A stretch of 64,000 bases of DNA from a bacterium 1XD42-76 (GCA_009917545.1 QZDW01000004.1:1-64000); one strand, 5' to 3'. Positions 25,247 through 34,534 are shown, counted from the stretch's first letter. The notes: a model not told the origin generated them from the letters alone. Numbers and translations: made by a program.

Positions 25247-27634
25247 TCAATCCAGTAAATTTCGATAATACGGCCAGTTCGCTGTCATCACGCCCACCGT
25301 AACATTGTTCGCAGAGCCTGTCTCGTGGATACACTGGATCTGGCCGTTCGCAGCCCAGTTCATAAACATGATGACATGCGGTGTCCTGCCGGTAATGACA
25401 ATAATATCGCCCGGTTTTAAGTCGCTTCGTCTGACCTGCCTGCCTGTCTCCTTAAGCCCCTCCGTTCCCTCATAGGGAAGGCGGTCTCCCGTCACTGACC
25501 AGTATACCCAGTTGATCCACCCGGAGCAGTCCAGTCCCCTAATGATGCGGCCTCTGTGATCAGGCACTGTGACTGTTCCAAAATGGTTTCCGCCATAGTT
25601 GGGAGCCGAAGCCTTTCCTCCCCAGTAGTAGGGAATTTTCCCCACAGACTGCAGGGCGTAGCGGATGATGTCCTTTCTCTCCTCCGTCGTGTTCTCCGGA
25701 AGCTGGTTCATATATGATTCGATCTCAGCGTTGGATAAAGGCGCTCTTGTACCCTCAACCGTTACATAGAGATCATACTCTTCTGTCCAGTCCTGCCGGT
25801 TGATATGTCTGACATAAGCTGTCGTGCGCTTTGTCCACCCCTCCCATGTGCTGTCCTCTGTTCCTTTACTGCCTTTCTGGTCGAGCGCATAAAGGTTATT
25901 CTCCTCTGAGAGGGTCACAACTTTAGCCGTAATCTTCAAATCAATATGACCGGGACATACCTTTTCCCTGGAGAATGCGGACGAATTCAATGCATGGGAG
26001 GAATCTTCCGCTTGTCCTTCTGTGCCTGCTCCCTGAGCGGCAGTCGCTGCATAGACCCGGTAATCAGCTCCGGAAGGATCCAACAGTCCGGAATCCGAAA
26101 CCACGGTTTCTATCCCCTCACCAGAAGCTTCTTTCTGATCTCTTGGAGCTTCCGAACGCCTTTTTACCATGCCCGGCTCAGGCGGCGGCTCGTCGGAAGG
26201 CGTCTCTTCAACCGGTGTTTCACTGTATTCAGTTACCCCAGGTGCTCTTTCACTGCTGCCCGAAGTCTCTGGCGTACTGCTGCTATCTGCCCCCTGCGGT
26301 GCTCCGTTTCCGCCCGGTATGCCCATACCGTTTGAGCCGCCAGAACTCTCCCCTGCGCCTCCCTGCACAGGACCGGAGCCGTCTGCATTTCCGTCCGGTG
26401 TGCCCGGCTGCCCGTTTCCATCGCCTGAAATACCGGGCTCCCCGGCTTGCCCTTCTGTGCCTCCGGTTGTCTCCCCATCACGGACAATGGTCGGCTTATT
26501 ACCGCTATCCGGGCTTTCTGTCCCGGGTGCCTTCGTCTCTCCTACTGCTGTCGTCGCCTCTCGGATGATCGTAATCTTAGGCTTTGTTTCCTCCAGGATC
26601 ACACTTTCGGCTGTCTCTGCCAGCGACTGTATAACACTGTTTTCCGTCTGGGTCTGCGTATATACTTCATACGACTTGTCGGAATCCGCTGTGACATGAT
26701 CAGGTATGTCAACAGAAGCCGATCCCTCTGTCCCTGAGGGCAGTCTTGATGAGCTGCTGCCAGGCACTGTCCCATTCTCTGTGTTCCCATCCTCTGACTG
26801 GTCAATCGTCGTTATCTCTGTATCAATCGTCCATCCCGTGGGGAATGTATCTTCTCCTGACAGCTCGGAATCTTCCAGGCCTTCCTCGCCTGCGCTTTGG
26901 TCCGGATTCACACAGCCGTCACAATAATAGACCTCTCCCATTAACACACTGTAGGAATGGGAACGTTTCCAGAGATCATCGACATAGCTTTTCAGCTCCT
27001 CCAGGTCCTCCACCTTATTATAATAAGCATAGACACTGGCCATCGAAAGGATATCCTGAGCGTTGGAGACAGCTGAAGTGACCTCTCCGTCCCCATTGTA
27101 AAAGGATACCCTGACATTTTTAAAATGCTCCACAGCCCAGGTGGAGGCATCGTCTGCATTTTGTGTTCCGGAGGCCGGATTATACTGTCCGAGGACAGAG
27201 GACTGTGAACGGCCCAGAGAGGACGCCAGTCTTGCCGGAGCCATATTGGCCATATCATAAATCTCCGAATACCAGGAGGAATCCTTGCTGATTAACTCCT
27301 TTAGCAGAAGCTTTGCATGACTTTCTTCTGCTCCCTCCCCGTACTGATAAGCCTGATTCAGGCGATACGGCATGGGTTCATATTCTTTTTCCTCTGTCTC
27401 TTCTTCTGTCTTTGCAGTCGTTTCCGTTTCCTCTGTCTCTTCTGCCTCTGTCGCCGGAAGCGTTTCCGGCACTGCCATTTCCACGTCCGGCTCCGTCTCT
27501 GCCGCTGCCAGGGCCGCCGGAGGTATATAGGAGGCCGTCGCTGAAAATGCGATGCAGGTGCAAAGAAGCATAATCAGTACCGGCCTTGCCTGTGTCCATT
27601 CCATTTTATTATTCTTTTTTATCATCTTATCCAC
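25247..27634 (-). CDS. Secreted NlpC/P60 peptidoglycan hydrolase with long disordered linker
   Basis: A 795-aa exported cell-wall hydrolase. The N-terminus has a signal segment (PVLIMLLCTCIAFSATASYI) after a short basic stretch. Residues about 90-250 are helical with no family I recognise; residues about 260-530 are a Gly/Ser/Pro/Thr/Glu-rich low-complexity linker. The last 140 residues form an NlpC/P60 domain: catalytic Cys in GLDCSGWINWVYW (about 703), His in GRTPHVIMFMNW (about 754) and the third polar residue near IQCIHETGS. It likely cleaves D-Glu to diamino acid bonds in stem peptides. The 27634 start is a GTG with a weak ribosome site; the ATG at 27625 is an alternative. An extended -10 (TGGTATACT on the minus strand, 27720-27728) lies about 90 bp upstream. 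Confidence 0.85.
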   Translation of the reverse strand: MDKMIKKNNKMEWTQARPVLIMLLCTCIAFSATASYIPPAALAAAETEPDVEMAVPETLPATEAEETEETETTAKTEEETEEKEYEPMPYRLNQAYQYGEGAEESHAKLLLKELISKDSSWYSEIYDMANMAPARLASSLGRSQSSVLGQYNPASGTQNADDASTWAVEHFKNVRVSFYNGDGEVTSAVSNAQDILSMASVYAYYNKVEDLEELKSYVDDLWKRSHSYSVLMGEVYYCDGCVNPDQSAGEEGLEDSELSGEDTFPTGWTIDTEITTIDQSEDGNTENGTVPGSSSSRLPSGTEGSASVDIPDHVTADSDKSYEVYTQTQTENSVIQSLAETAESVILEETKPKITIIREATTAVGETKAPGTESPDSGNKPTIVRDGETTGGTEGQAGEPGISGDGNGQPGTPDGNADGSGPVQGGAGESSGGSNGMGIPGGNGAPQGADSSSTPETSGSSERAPGVTEYSETPVEETPSDEPPPEPGMVKRRSEAPRDQKEASGEGIETVVSDSGLLDPSGADYRVYAATAAQGAGTEGQAEDSSHALNSSAFSREKVCPGHIDLKITAKVVTLSEENNLYALDQKGSKGTEDSTWEGWTKRTTAYVRHINRQDWTEEYDLYVTVEGTRAPLSNAEIESYMNQLPENTTEERKDIIRYALQSVGKIPYYWGGKASAPNYGGNHFGTVTVPDHRGRIIRGLDCSGWINWVYWSVTGDRLPYEGTEGLKETGRQVRRSDLKPGDIIVITGRTPHVIMFMNWAANGQIQCIHETGSANNVTVGVMTANWPYYRNLLD

Positions 27635-27792
27635 TTCTGCCGGTCAAAGCCTGCTGTTTCTTTATGTAAAATCGTAACCAGTCGGGAAGCAGCAGATAAA
27701 GCTGCCATTTCCCATGAGAATAAGTATACCATACTGTTGACATACAGTTATTAAAAAAATATTAATTTTTGTTTCAGAAATTTTTGTCTGCA

Positions 27793-27904
27793 TTGACTTT
27801 ACTTTTAATTCATACTATGATGAAACAGAACGGATACCGTGGATATCAGAATCATATTTATTCACGCCGGGCGTGGTATCTGCAGCATTTTGGCTCTGGT
27901 ATCC
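27793..27904 (+). promoter_or_regulatory. glmS promoter and structured leader
   Basis: TTGACT (27793-27798), a 17-bp spacer and TATGAT (27816-27821) predict a start near 27828 and a leader of about 150 nt. In the leader GGATACC (27832-27838) can pair perfectly with GGTATCC (27898-27904) or, in competition, its last six bases with GGTATC (27875-27880); a small CACGC/GCGTG hairpin lies between. I do not see the conserved core of the glmS ribozyme. A second possible promoter is TTGACA (27737-27742) with TATTAA (27760-27765). Confidence 0.6.
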
Positions 27905-27975
27905 TGTCACTGAACTCGTAATCGTTTAGATCATCTGAACCATTACCGGATTTTCCAATTTAAGGAGGGAAACCT

Positions 27976-29793
27976 ATGTGTGGAATTATCGGATACTGCG
28001 GTCCGCTGGACGCCCAGGGACTGATACTGGAAGGACTTTCACAACTGGAATACAGGGGCTATGACAGTGCTGGAATCGCGCTCTTTGACGAAGAGTCCCA
28101 CATGCATTTCATCAAAAAGGTAGGAAAGGTCGCCGCTTTAAAGGAAGCGTGTGCCAAAGATCCCATTCTCTCGCACTGCGGTATTGGCCATACACGCTGG
28201 GCCACGCATGGCGGTGTAACCGGGGAAAATACGCATCCCCATACTGTGGGAAATGTCACAATGATTCACAATGGAATCATTGAAAATTATCATGCACTCA
28301 CGGAGAACTATCATCTGCAGGGAAAGCTGAAATCACAGACCGATACTGAGGTGGCGGCGGCTGTCCTCAATGAACTGTATACCGGCGATCCGCTTGGGGC
28401 CATCCGTGAGTTTCTCGGCTGTCTGGAGGGCTCCTATTCGTTCTGTATTATGTTTGAGGACCGCCCGGGAGAGATTTATGCAGTCCGCAACATGAGTCCT
28501 CTTGTAGCGGCTTATACGGGATCGGGGGCCTTCATTGCCTCGGATCTGACCGCGCTCCTGCCCTATTCCAGAAGCTATTTTGTCGTTCCTGAGCAAAAGA
28601 TCGTCAAGCTCACAGCATACACAGTGCTTCTCTATGATCCGGACGGCAGGGAATGCGAACCGGAGATCCTCACAGCCTCCTGGAATACGAATGCTGCCAT
28701 GAAAAACGGCTTCCCGCATTTCATGCTGAAGGAGATCCACGAGCAGCCGGAGGTCTTTAAAAACACAATCCTCCCGCGCCTCAATAAAGGCCTTCCCGAT
28801 TTTTCCGATGAGAATATTCCGGATGAACTTTTAAAAAATGTAACGGGCATCCGCATCATCGCCTGCGGCACTGCCATGCACGCCGGTATGGTCGCACGTG
28901 CTCTGATGGAGCCGCGGCTCCGCATTCCTGTCACGGTCTCTGTAGCTTCTGAGTTCCGCTATGAAGAACCGCTCATTGACGATTCCATCCTCTCCATTGT
29001 CATTTCACAGTCAGGAGAGACTATTGATACCCTGGCAGCCCTCAGACTTGCCAGAGAATCCGGTTCCAAAGTAATTTCCATCGTAAATGTAAAAGGTTCC
29101 ACGATTGCCCGGGAAAGCGATTATGTCATCTATACACACGGCGGCCCGGAGATTGCCGTAGCCAGTACCAAAGCCTATACGGTGCAGATCGCTGCCCTCT
29201 ATTTACTGTTCTGCCGCATGGCGCTTGCACGGGGAGTCTACAGTGAGGAACACGCTCAGTCCTTTACCGGAAGCCTCCTGGCCTGCGCACCGGCGATGGA
29301 AGCCATGATACAGAAAAAAACCCTTATTCAGGAAATCGTGACCCATATTGTGGGCAGCCCGGATGCATTTTTCATCGGGCGCGGCATGGATTACGCGTTC
29401 TCTTTGGAAGGAGCGCTGAAGCTCAAAGAAATTTCCTATATCCACGCCGAGGCCTATGCGGCCGGCGAGTTAAAGCATGGGACAATCGCCCTGATCGCTG
29501 ACCATGTTCCCGTTGTCGCCATTGCCACACAGACGAATATCCTGGCAAAGACGATCTCCAATATCCGCGAGGTCAAGGCGCGCGGCGCCTATGTTATCCT
29601 GATTGTCACAGAAGGAACCAGGATTGATAACGGGCTGGCAGACGTTCTGATTACCCTGCCGGCGACAGAGGATAAATTCACTGTATTCCCTATCGCCGCT
29701 GTCTTGCAGCTCATTGCCTACTATGCATCTGTTCAGAAAGGGCTCGACGTAGACCAGCCGCGCAATCTTGCGAAATCTGTGACGGTTGAGTAA
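27976..29793 (+). CDS. glmS: Glutamine-fructose-6-phosphate aminotransferase (isomerizing)
   Basis: A 605-aa enzyme that makes glucosamine-6-phosphate from fructose-6-phosphate and glutamine, the entry step to cell-wall amino sugars. The N-terminal glutaminase domain starts MCGIIGYCG, with Cys2 as the nucleophile, and has GYDSAGIAL and GHTRWATHGG. Two SIS domains follow, with CGTAMHAGMVARALME, SQSGETIDTLAALRLA and the C-terminal EAYAAGELKHGTIALI and DQPRNLAKSVTVE. Full length compared with the usual 600-610. TAAGGAGGG lies 8 bases before the ATG. It is monocistronic, with its own promoter and terminator, and is one of few plus-strand genes here. Confidence 0.98.
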   Translation: MCGIIGYCGPLDAQGLILEGLSQLEYRGYDSAGIALFDEESHMHFIKKVGKVAALKEACAKDPILSHCGIGHTRWATHGGVTGENTHPHTVGNVTMIHNGIIENYHALTENYHLQGKLKSQTDTEVAAAVLNELYTGDPLGAIREFLGCLEGSYSFCIMFEDRPGEIYAVRNMSPLVAAYTGSGAFIASDLTALLPYSRSYFVVPEQKIVKLTAYTVLLYDPDGRECEPEILTASWNTNAAMKNGFPHFMLKEIHEQPEVFKNTILPRLNKGLPDFSDENIPDELLKNVTGIRIIACGTAMHAGMVARALMEPRLRIPVTVSVASEFRYEEPLIDDSILSIVISQSGETIDTLAALRLARESGSKVISIVNVKGSTIARESDYVIYTHGGPEIAVASTKAYTVQIAALYLLFCRMALARGVYSEEHAQSFTGSLLACAPAMEAMIQKKTLIQEIVTHIVGSPDAFFIGRGMDYAFSLEGALKLKEISYIHAEAYAAGELKHGTIALIADHVPVVAIATQTNILAKTISNIREVKARGAYVILIVTEGTRIDNGLADVLITLPATEDKFTVFPIAAVLQLIAYYASVQKGLDVDQPRNLAKSVTVE

Positions 29794-29817
29794 AGAAAAA
29801 CTCTTTTCCTTGAGATG

Positions 29818-29862
29818 AACCCCCCTCCAGCAGCCATTCCGGTCTGCCAAAGGGGGGTTTTA
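29818..29862 (+). terminator. Terminator of glmS, probably bidirectional
   Basis: AACCCCCCT (29818-29826) pairs with AGGGGGGTT (29851-29859), followed by TTTAT. On the other strand the hairpin lies 6 bp past the stop of the convergent gene at 29868, but its A/T tail there is short. Confidence 0.8.
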
Positions 29863-29867
29863 TCCTG

Positions 29868-30509
29868 TTATTTTCTATTCTTCTGATATGCCACCCTGGA
29901 CTCGGCAAAATCCTTGATAATACGGATTGCCCCATCCATGCCGACCTTGCTGCTGTTAATACAGAGGCCGTAGCTTCTGGAATCACCCCAGCGCTTGCTG
30001 GAATAATAGTTATAGTAGCTGGCACGTCTCTTGTCTGTCTTAATCATGATATCCCTGGCCTGCGATTCCGAGACCTGATGGCGCTCCATCAGAGTCTTAA
30101 TCTTCTCCTCCTCATCTGCTGTGATGAACACAGTCACCACATTCGGAAAATCTGCCAGTGCATAATCGGCGCACCGCCCGATGATGACACAGGATTCATT
30201 CGCTGCTAACTGTTTGATCGTGTCAAACTGTGCCAGAAATATCTTGTGATTGATCGGCATATCCATGTATGCTGAATTGGTGTATCCCAAGGAATACGTA
30301 TCCATCACCAGGGAATAAAGGAAGCTGCTGGTGGGTTTTTCGTCATGAGTCTCAAACAGCTCTCTGCAGAGTCCACTGTTCTTGGCTGCCAGATTCAAAA
30401 GCTCCTTATCGTAGCATTTCACTCCCAGATTCTCTGCCAGCCTTTGTCCGATATGCCGTCCTCCGCTGCCGCATTCTCTACCGATCGTAACAATTAAGTT
30501 ATCACTCAT
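29868..30509 (-). CDS. Cytidylate kinase-like family protein
   Basis: A 213-aa P-loop kinase-like protein. LIVTIGRECGSGGRHIGQRL at residues 5-24 is the modified Walker A seen in the cytidylate kinase-like (Cytidylate_kin2) family. Other landmarks are CVIIGRCADYALADF and VTVFITADEEEKIKTLMERH. It is not the housekeeping Cmk: lengths and motifs differ, and the substrate of this family is not established. I chose the ATG at 30509, which has AGGAG nine bases upstream, over the in-frame TTG at 30518. It is convergent to glmS and monocistronic. Confidence 0.85.
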   Translation of the reverse strand: MSDNLIVTIGRECGSGGRHIGQRLAENLGVKCYDKELLNLAAKNSGLCRELFETHDEKPTSSFLYSLVMDTYSLGYTNSAYMDMPINHKIFLAQFDTIKQLAANESCVIIGRCADYALADFPNVVTVFITADEEEKIKTLMERHQVSESQARDIMIKTDKRRASYYNYYSSKRWGDSRSYGLCINSSKVGMDGAIRIIKDFAESRVAYQKNRK

Positions 30510-30535
30510 ATCCCACAACTCCTTTCTGTCAATTC

Positions 30536-30579
30536 AAACGTTTCTATTCATATTATACAACATTTTCAGAATATTGCAA
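30536..30579 (-). promoter_or_regulatory. Promoter of the cytidylate kinase-like gene
   Basis: On the minus strand TTGCAA (30574-30579) lies 16 bp from TATAAT (30552-30557). An AAACGTTT palindrome (30536-30543) sits just past the predicted start, the same core as the LacI-type operators at 21.6-21.8 kb. With an 8-bp match alone this could be chance. Confidence 0.6.
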
Positions 30580-30695
30580 GATATTTTGTGTAAAATCACA
30601 TAGCAGTTCCGATTCCCGGCTGGCACTGGGCTGATTCCTCTGGTCCGGCGCAGCAGAAAGATGCCATGCATGGGCCAGAACCTACGGCCCACGCC

Positions 30696-31967
30696 TCAGC
30701 GTTTCTCCTGCATGATCTCCACGATTGTTTTCTCCGTCCCCACCATTCCCGGCGAGGCGATAAGTCCCATGTGGCGCATGGTAGCCTCCGGCGTCCTGCC
30801 GTTGATACCGTGGACAGGGTCGATAAAGACTCCCTTCATCGCCATCTTCACGGAAGCATAAGCGGCATCTACCGCCACCGCACCCTTCATCGTACAGCCC
30901 TGGTTTCCGCCGTCACAGATCATGCCGGTAATGCTGCCCGCCATATTGTTGATGACGTTTTCCATCACTTTCACTGACCCGCCTTTCAGGAACACCAGGC
31001 CGCAGGCCATTCCTGTGCCGGCAGCAATCGCGCAGCCACAGAACGCCGACAGCTTTCCGGAATATTCTTTTATGTACATGCACACGAGATAGCTCAGAGC
31101 CGTGGCCCGAAGAAGCGCTTCCTCCGCATAACCGTTCACCTGATATGATGCATACAGGGGCAGTGTGGCGATGATACCGTGTGCGCCGGACCCAGTGATG
31201 CTCATGGCAGGCCGGGAAAGGCCGGTCACACGGGCCTCAATCGCCCCGCAGCAGAGCAGGGAAGCTGTTTTCTGCTCATCTTCCGAAAAAAGCACTCCGC
31301 CATTTTCTGCCAGAAGATATGGCCCAAAGGTCGTCTTTTCGCTGTCAAGCCCTTCCTTTAAAAGTGCCAGATTCATCTCATGCGCTTCACGGACGAAGCG
31401 GATCTCCTCAAGAGGAACCGTATCCGCGTATTCCTTAAGCTGCTCTAACGTGTAACTGTGGATGAAATGGCTGCTCTCTTCGCCGGCTTCGCCTTCGGAC
31501 TGCTTCTCAAAAATGATCCGGCCATTCTCTTTCATCTCCACAATATTCGTGTGAGCGTCCCGGATGGTAACGGAAGCTTCCGAATTCTCTCCCCAGACCG
31601 TGGCTTCGATAAAAATCCGGCTGCTGATCTCACTCATACTGACCTCAATCTGTTCGTTCTCTACCATCTGTCTGGCTCTTTTGGCTGCCTCAGGCGCAAT
31701 GTTGTCCAAACATTCCAGCCCTTTTGCAGGGTCCGCAGCCACAGCGCCCAGAGCAGCCGCATGGAAATTCCCCACCTCGCTGCTCCCGGGGATTCCGCAG
31801 GTAAATGCGTTTTTAAACATTCCGCTGTTTAATCTCAGGGCAACCCTTGTTACCTCTCCCTTTATATGCTCTCTGGCCGTCGCCACGGCAAATGCGATCG
31901 CACCCGGTTCTGTCACACCAAGCGCAGGCTTCATATCGTCTTGAATCAGCTGTGTTAATCTATGCAT
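30696..31967 (-). CDS. UPF0597 family protein (L-cysteine desulfidase-like)
   Basis: A 423-aa member of UPF0597, whose characterised relatives are [4Fe-4S] L-cysteine desulfidases (archaeal CdsB, E. coli CyuA/YhaM), which convert cysteine to pyruvate, sulfide and ammonia. The three presumed cluster cysteines are present, in FCGCAIAAGTGMACG and the pair in CDGGNQGC. The otherwise conserved N-terminal motif LGCTEP reads LGVTEP here (Val18), so the cysteine proposed to act in catalysis is missing. The enzyme may therefore act on another amino acid such as serine. It is the last gene of the 38-30.7 kb operon, 23 bp after rluD. AAAGAGG precedes the ATG. Confidence 0.85.
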   Translation of the reverse strand: MHRLTQLIQDDMKPALGVTEPGAIAFAVATAREHIKGEVTRVALRLNSGMFKNAFTCGIPGSSEVGNFHAAALGAVAADPAKGLECLDNIAPEAAKRARQMVENEQIEVSMSEISSRIFIEATVWGENSEASVTIRDAHTNIVEMKENGRIIFEKQSEGEAGEESSHFIHSYTLEQLKEYADTVPLEEIRFVREAHEMNLALLKEGLDSEKTTFGPYLLAENGGVLFSEDEQKTASLLCCGAIEARVTGLSRPAMSITGSGAHGIIATLPLYASYQVNGYAEEALLRATALSYLVCMYIKEYSGKLSAFCGCAIAAGTGMACGLVFLKGGSVKVMENVINNMAGSITGMICDGGNQGCTMKGAVAVDAAYASVKMAMKGVFIDPVHGINGRTPEATMRHMGLIASPGMVGTEKTIVEIMQEKR

Positions 31968-31990
31968 AGTTTCCTCTTTCCTGACGCATC

Positions 31991-32896
31991 CTACAGCGTC
32001 CTCAGCAGTTTTTCAAAATACTCCGGTAACGGCGCGGTAAATTCCACATACTCTCTGCTCCGTGGATGAATGAAGCCCAGGATACCGGCGTGAAGTGTCT
32101 GCCCCTTTAACCGGTACAGGCATTTGGCAGGCCCATATACCGCATCCCCCAGAAGCGGGTGTCCCAGATACGCCATATGGACACGGATCTGGTGGGTTCT
32201 CCCTGTCTCTAACCGACATTCGATATGGGTAAACTTCTCAAAGCGCCTTAGCACACGGTAATGTGTGACCGCATTCCTGCCATTTTTTTCATTCACACAC
32301 ATTTTCTTGCGGTCCTGCGGATGGCGCCCTACCGGCGCGTCAACCGTCCCCTCGTCCTCTTTGAAAGAACCGTGGACAATGGCCTGATAACGCCTTGTAA
32401 TCGTATGCTCCTTAAGCTGTGCAGCCAGAAAAGCATGTGCCATGTCATTTTTACAGGCCACAATGACTCCTGTTGTATCCATATCAATGCGGTGTACGAT
32501 CCCCGGACGCAGTACCCCGTTAATCCCTGAAAGCTCCCCCCGGCAGTGGTACATAAGGGCATTCACCAGCGTTCCCGTATTATGCCCCGCTGCCGGATGG
32601 ACCACCATGCCCTTGGGCTTATTAACGAGGATGACATCCTGATCTTCATACAAAACAGAGAGAGGGATATCCTCCGGAACGATCTCCGGCTCCAGAGCCT
32701 CTGGGACATTCAGGACGATATCATCCCCTTCTGTCACTGTATAGCTGGCCTTCACCGGACTGCCGTTTACAAGGACATCCCCGTTTTTTAAAAGCTTCTG
32801 CAAAAAGGAGCGCGAAAGCGCCTCATACTGACCTGAGAGAAAGCGGTCAATGCGTTCGCCCTGCGCCTCCTCCGTAGCCATAAGCTGTTGTATCAA
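31991..32896 (-). CDS. RluD-family 23S rRNA pseudouridine synthase
   Basis: A 301-aa enzyme with an N-terminal S4 RNA-binding domain (SRSFLQKLLKNGDVLVNGSP) and the RluA/RluD catalytic domain. The catalytic Asp is in HRIDMDTTGVIVACKND (about residue 138), and LETGRTHQIRVHMAYLGHPL is the second signature. The usual target is uridines in helix 69 of 23S rRNA for RluD; which RluA/RluD subtype this is cannot be settled. It overlaps the lspA stop by 4 bp, the common lspA-rluD arrangement of Firmicutes. Confidence 0.93.
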   Translation of the reverse strand: MIQQLMATEEAQGERIDRFLSGQYEALSRSFLQKLLKNGDVLVNGSPVKASYTVTEGDDIVLNVPEALEPEIVPEDIPLSVLYEDQDVILVNKPKGMVVHPAAGHNTGTLVNALMYHCRGELSGINGVLRPGIVHRIDMDTTGVIVACKNDMAHAFLAAQLKEHTITRRYQAIVHGSFKEDEGTVDAPVGRHPQDRKKMCVNEKNGRNAVTHYRVLRRFEKFTHIECRLETGRTHQIRVHMAYLGHPLLGDAVYGPAKCLYRLKGQTLHAGILGFIHPRSREYVEFTAPLPEYFEKLLRTL

Positions 32897-33408
32897 TTTT
32901 TCTTCCCCTCCCCCACATGAAAGCAGGAGAGTTCCTCCTCCTGATAGAAAAAGCCGGTCAACAGGATCAGAAGTCCTGCGGATACGACGACATAACAGTC
33001 CGCCACATTAAAGATCGGAAAATCAATCAGTTTAAAATAGAAGAAATCTACCACATAACCGCGCCATACACGGTCAATGAGATTACCAAGGGCCCCGGAC
33101 GCTAAAAGCACCATACAGCCAAACAGAGGATAATAGCGCTTTCCGTGCGGAATCCTTGCCAGAGCAAGGAAAACGATCAGAATCACGCTTCCGGACACGA
33201 GGAAAAAAAAGGCCTGTTTTCCCTGAAGGATTCCGAAGGCAGCTCCCCGGTTTTCCGAATAGAGAAGCTCAAACACGCCCTCCCAGATCACATACGGCCC
33301 CTGAGAGCGCAAAAACCGATCCGCCAGATATTTTGTCCACTGATCGAGTGCCGCAAAAAACGCCGTCAGGATACCAAAGAGAGCATACCGTTTCCATATC
33401 TTATCCAT
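32893..33408 (-). CDS. lspA: Lipoprotein signal peptidase II
   Basis: A 171-aa membrane aspartic protease that removes signal peptides from diacylated prolipoproteins, matching the lipoproteins encoded in this window. There are four predicted membrane helices. The catalytic aspartates lie in GNLIDRVWRGYVVDFFYF and FNVADCYVVV; ENRGAAFGIL is the conserved first motif. The start was moved to 33408 (MDKIWKRYALFG) because GAGGAGTCTTTC lies directly upstream and the longer frame runs into aroB. Confidence 0.95.
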   Translation of the reverse strand: MDKIWKRYALFGILTAFFAALDQWTKYLADRFLRSQGPYVIWEGVFELLYSENRGAAFGILQGKQAFFFLVSGSVILIVFLALARIPHGKRYYPLFGCMVLLASGALGNLIDRVWRGYVVDFFYFKLIDFPIFNVADCYVVVSAGLLILLTGFFYQEEELSCFHVGEGKKN

Positions 33409-33418
33409 GAAAGACTCC

Positions 33419-34516
33419 TCACATGACCGCAGACAGGGCATGCTCCATCTCCGCCTCCGTCACCGTAGTGTCAATGTACGCATGGCCGATGCCGTTAAGC
33501 AGGATAAAGCGTATCACGCCTGCCTCCATTTTTTTATCATTCTTTGTGGCTGCGATCACAGCCTTTGAATCGAGCCCGGCAACATGCAGGGAAATCCCAA
33601 AGGCCTTTGCAGCCTTCCTGTAGTCCGCAACCTCTTCTGCGCTGACTAACCCCCGGCTCCGGCAGATCTCTAATGCTGCAGCTGCTCCCAGGGCAACACA
33701 GCGGCCGTGCAGCAGCTTAAAATCCATGAGCTTTTCAATCGCATGCCCCAGCGTATGCCCGAAATTGAGCGTGGCCCTCTCATTCTGCTCTCTGGGGTCA
33801 ATCTCCACCACTTCCCGCTTGATGCGATTGCTGCCAACGATCATAGTAAGGCATGCTGTCTGGTCCCGCTCATGAATCGCCGCCTGATTTTCCAAAAGCC
33901 AGGTATAATATTCCTTATCACGGATCAGTCCGTGTTTGATCACCTCGCCCATACCAGCTGAAAACTGTTCCTCATCCAGTGTTTTCAGGACAGAAACATT
34001 CGTATACACTAACATCGGCATATGGAATGCACCCACCATATTCTTATAGGAAGCAAAATCCACACCAGTTTTCCCTCCGATACTAGAATCCACCTGGGAC
34101 AGAAGTGTCGTGGGAATCTGGATAAAGCGCACGCCGCGCAGATAAGTGGCAGCGGCAAACCCGCACAGATCGCCTGTCACGCCTCCTCCTAATGCCACCA
34201 GCACGTCCTTTCTGTCAAAATGCTCCTGAATCAGGTGTTCATAGAGGGATGCGACCGTATCAAGGTTCTTATGCGCTTCCCCGGCTGGAAATACAAAGCT
34301 CGTGACATAGCGGCAGCAGCCGGACAGAATTCCGGATACTTCATGCAAGTAAAGGGATGCCACATTCGAGTCCGTCACAATGCATATCTTTCTCGTCCCG
34401 ATATCAAGTGCTCCGATCTCCTCTTTAAGCCTGTCAAATGAATCTGCAGTTACGATGTCATAAATCGCTTTTCCCTCAAGGTGGACCGTCATGCGGTCCG
34501 TATTCTGTATATTCAT
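33419..34516 (-). CDS. aroB: 3-dehydroquinate synthase
   Basis: A 365-aa enzyme of the shikimate pathway that cyclises DAHP to 3-dehydroquinate using NAD and a divalent metal. Landmarks are FVFPAGEAHKNLDTV, VALGGGVTGDLCGFAAATYL (NAD site), QIPTTLLSQVDSSIGGKTG, GMGEVIKHGLI and LNFGHTLGHAIEKL (metal ligands). Full length. It lies inside the sepF-ylmH-lspA run, 10 bp before the lspA start and 18 bp after ylmH, where other Firmicutes often have divIVA. Confidence 0.96.
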   Translation of the reverse strand: MNIQNTDRMTVHLEGKAIYDIVTADSFDRLKEEIGALDIGTRKICIVTDSNVASLYLHEVSGILSGCCRYVTSFVFPAGEAHKNLDTVASLYEHLIQEHFDRKDVLVALGGGVTGDLCGFAAATYLRGVRFIQIPTTLLSQVDSSIGGKTGVDFASYKNMVGAFHMPMLVYTNVSVLKTLDEEQFSAGMGEVIKHGLIRDKEYYTWLLENQAAIHERDQTACLTMIVGSNRIKREVVEIDPREQNERATLNFGHTLGHAIEKLMDFKLLHGRCVALGAAAALEICRSRGLVSAEEVADYRKAAKAFGISLHVAGLDSKAVIAATKNDKKMEAGVIRFILLNGIGHAYIDTTVTEAEMEHALSAVM

Positions 34517-34534
34517 TGTCCCTCCTTCGGCGTC

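Noticed and set aside
26169-26699. Long plus-strand open frames opposite the NlpC/P60 linker
   Set aside because: They are the complement of Gly/Ser/Pro-rich low-complexity coding sequence, with no start signals.
27822-27975. glmS ribozyme
   Set aside because: I looked for the double-pseudoknot core sequences and did not find them; only alternative short pairings are seen.
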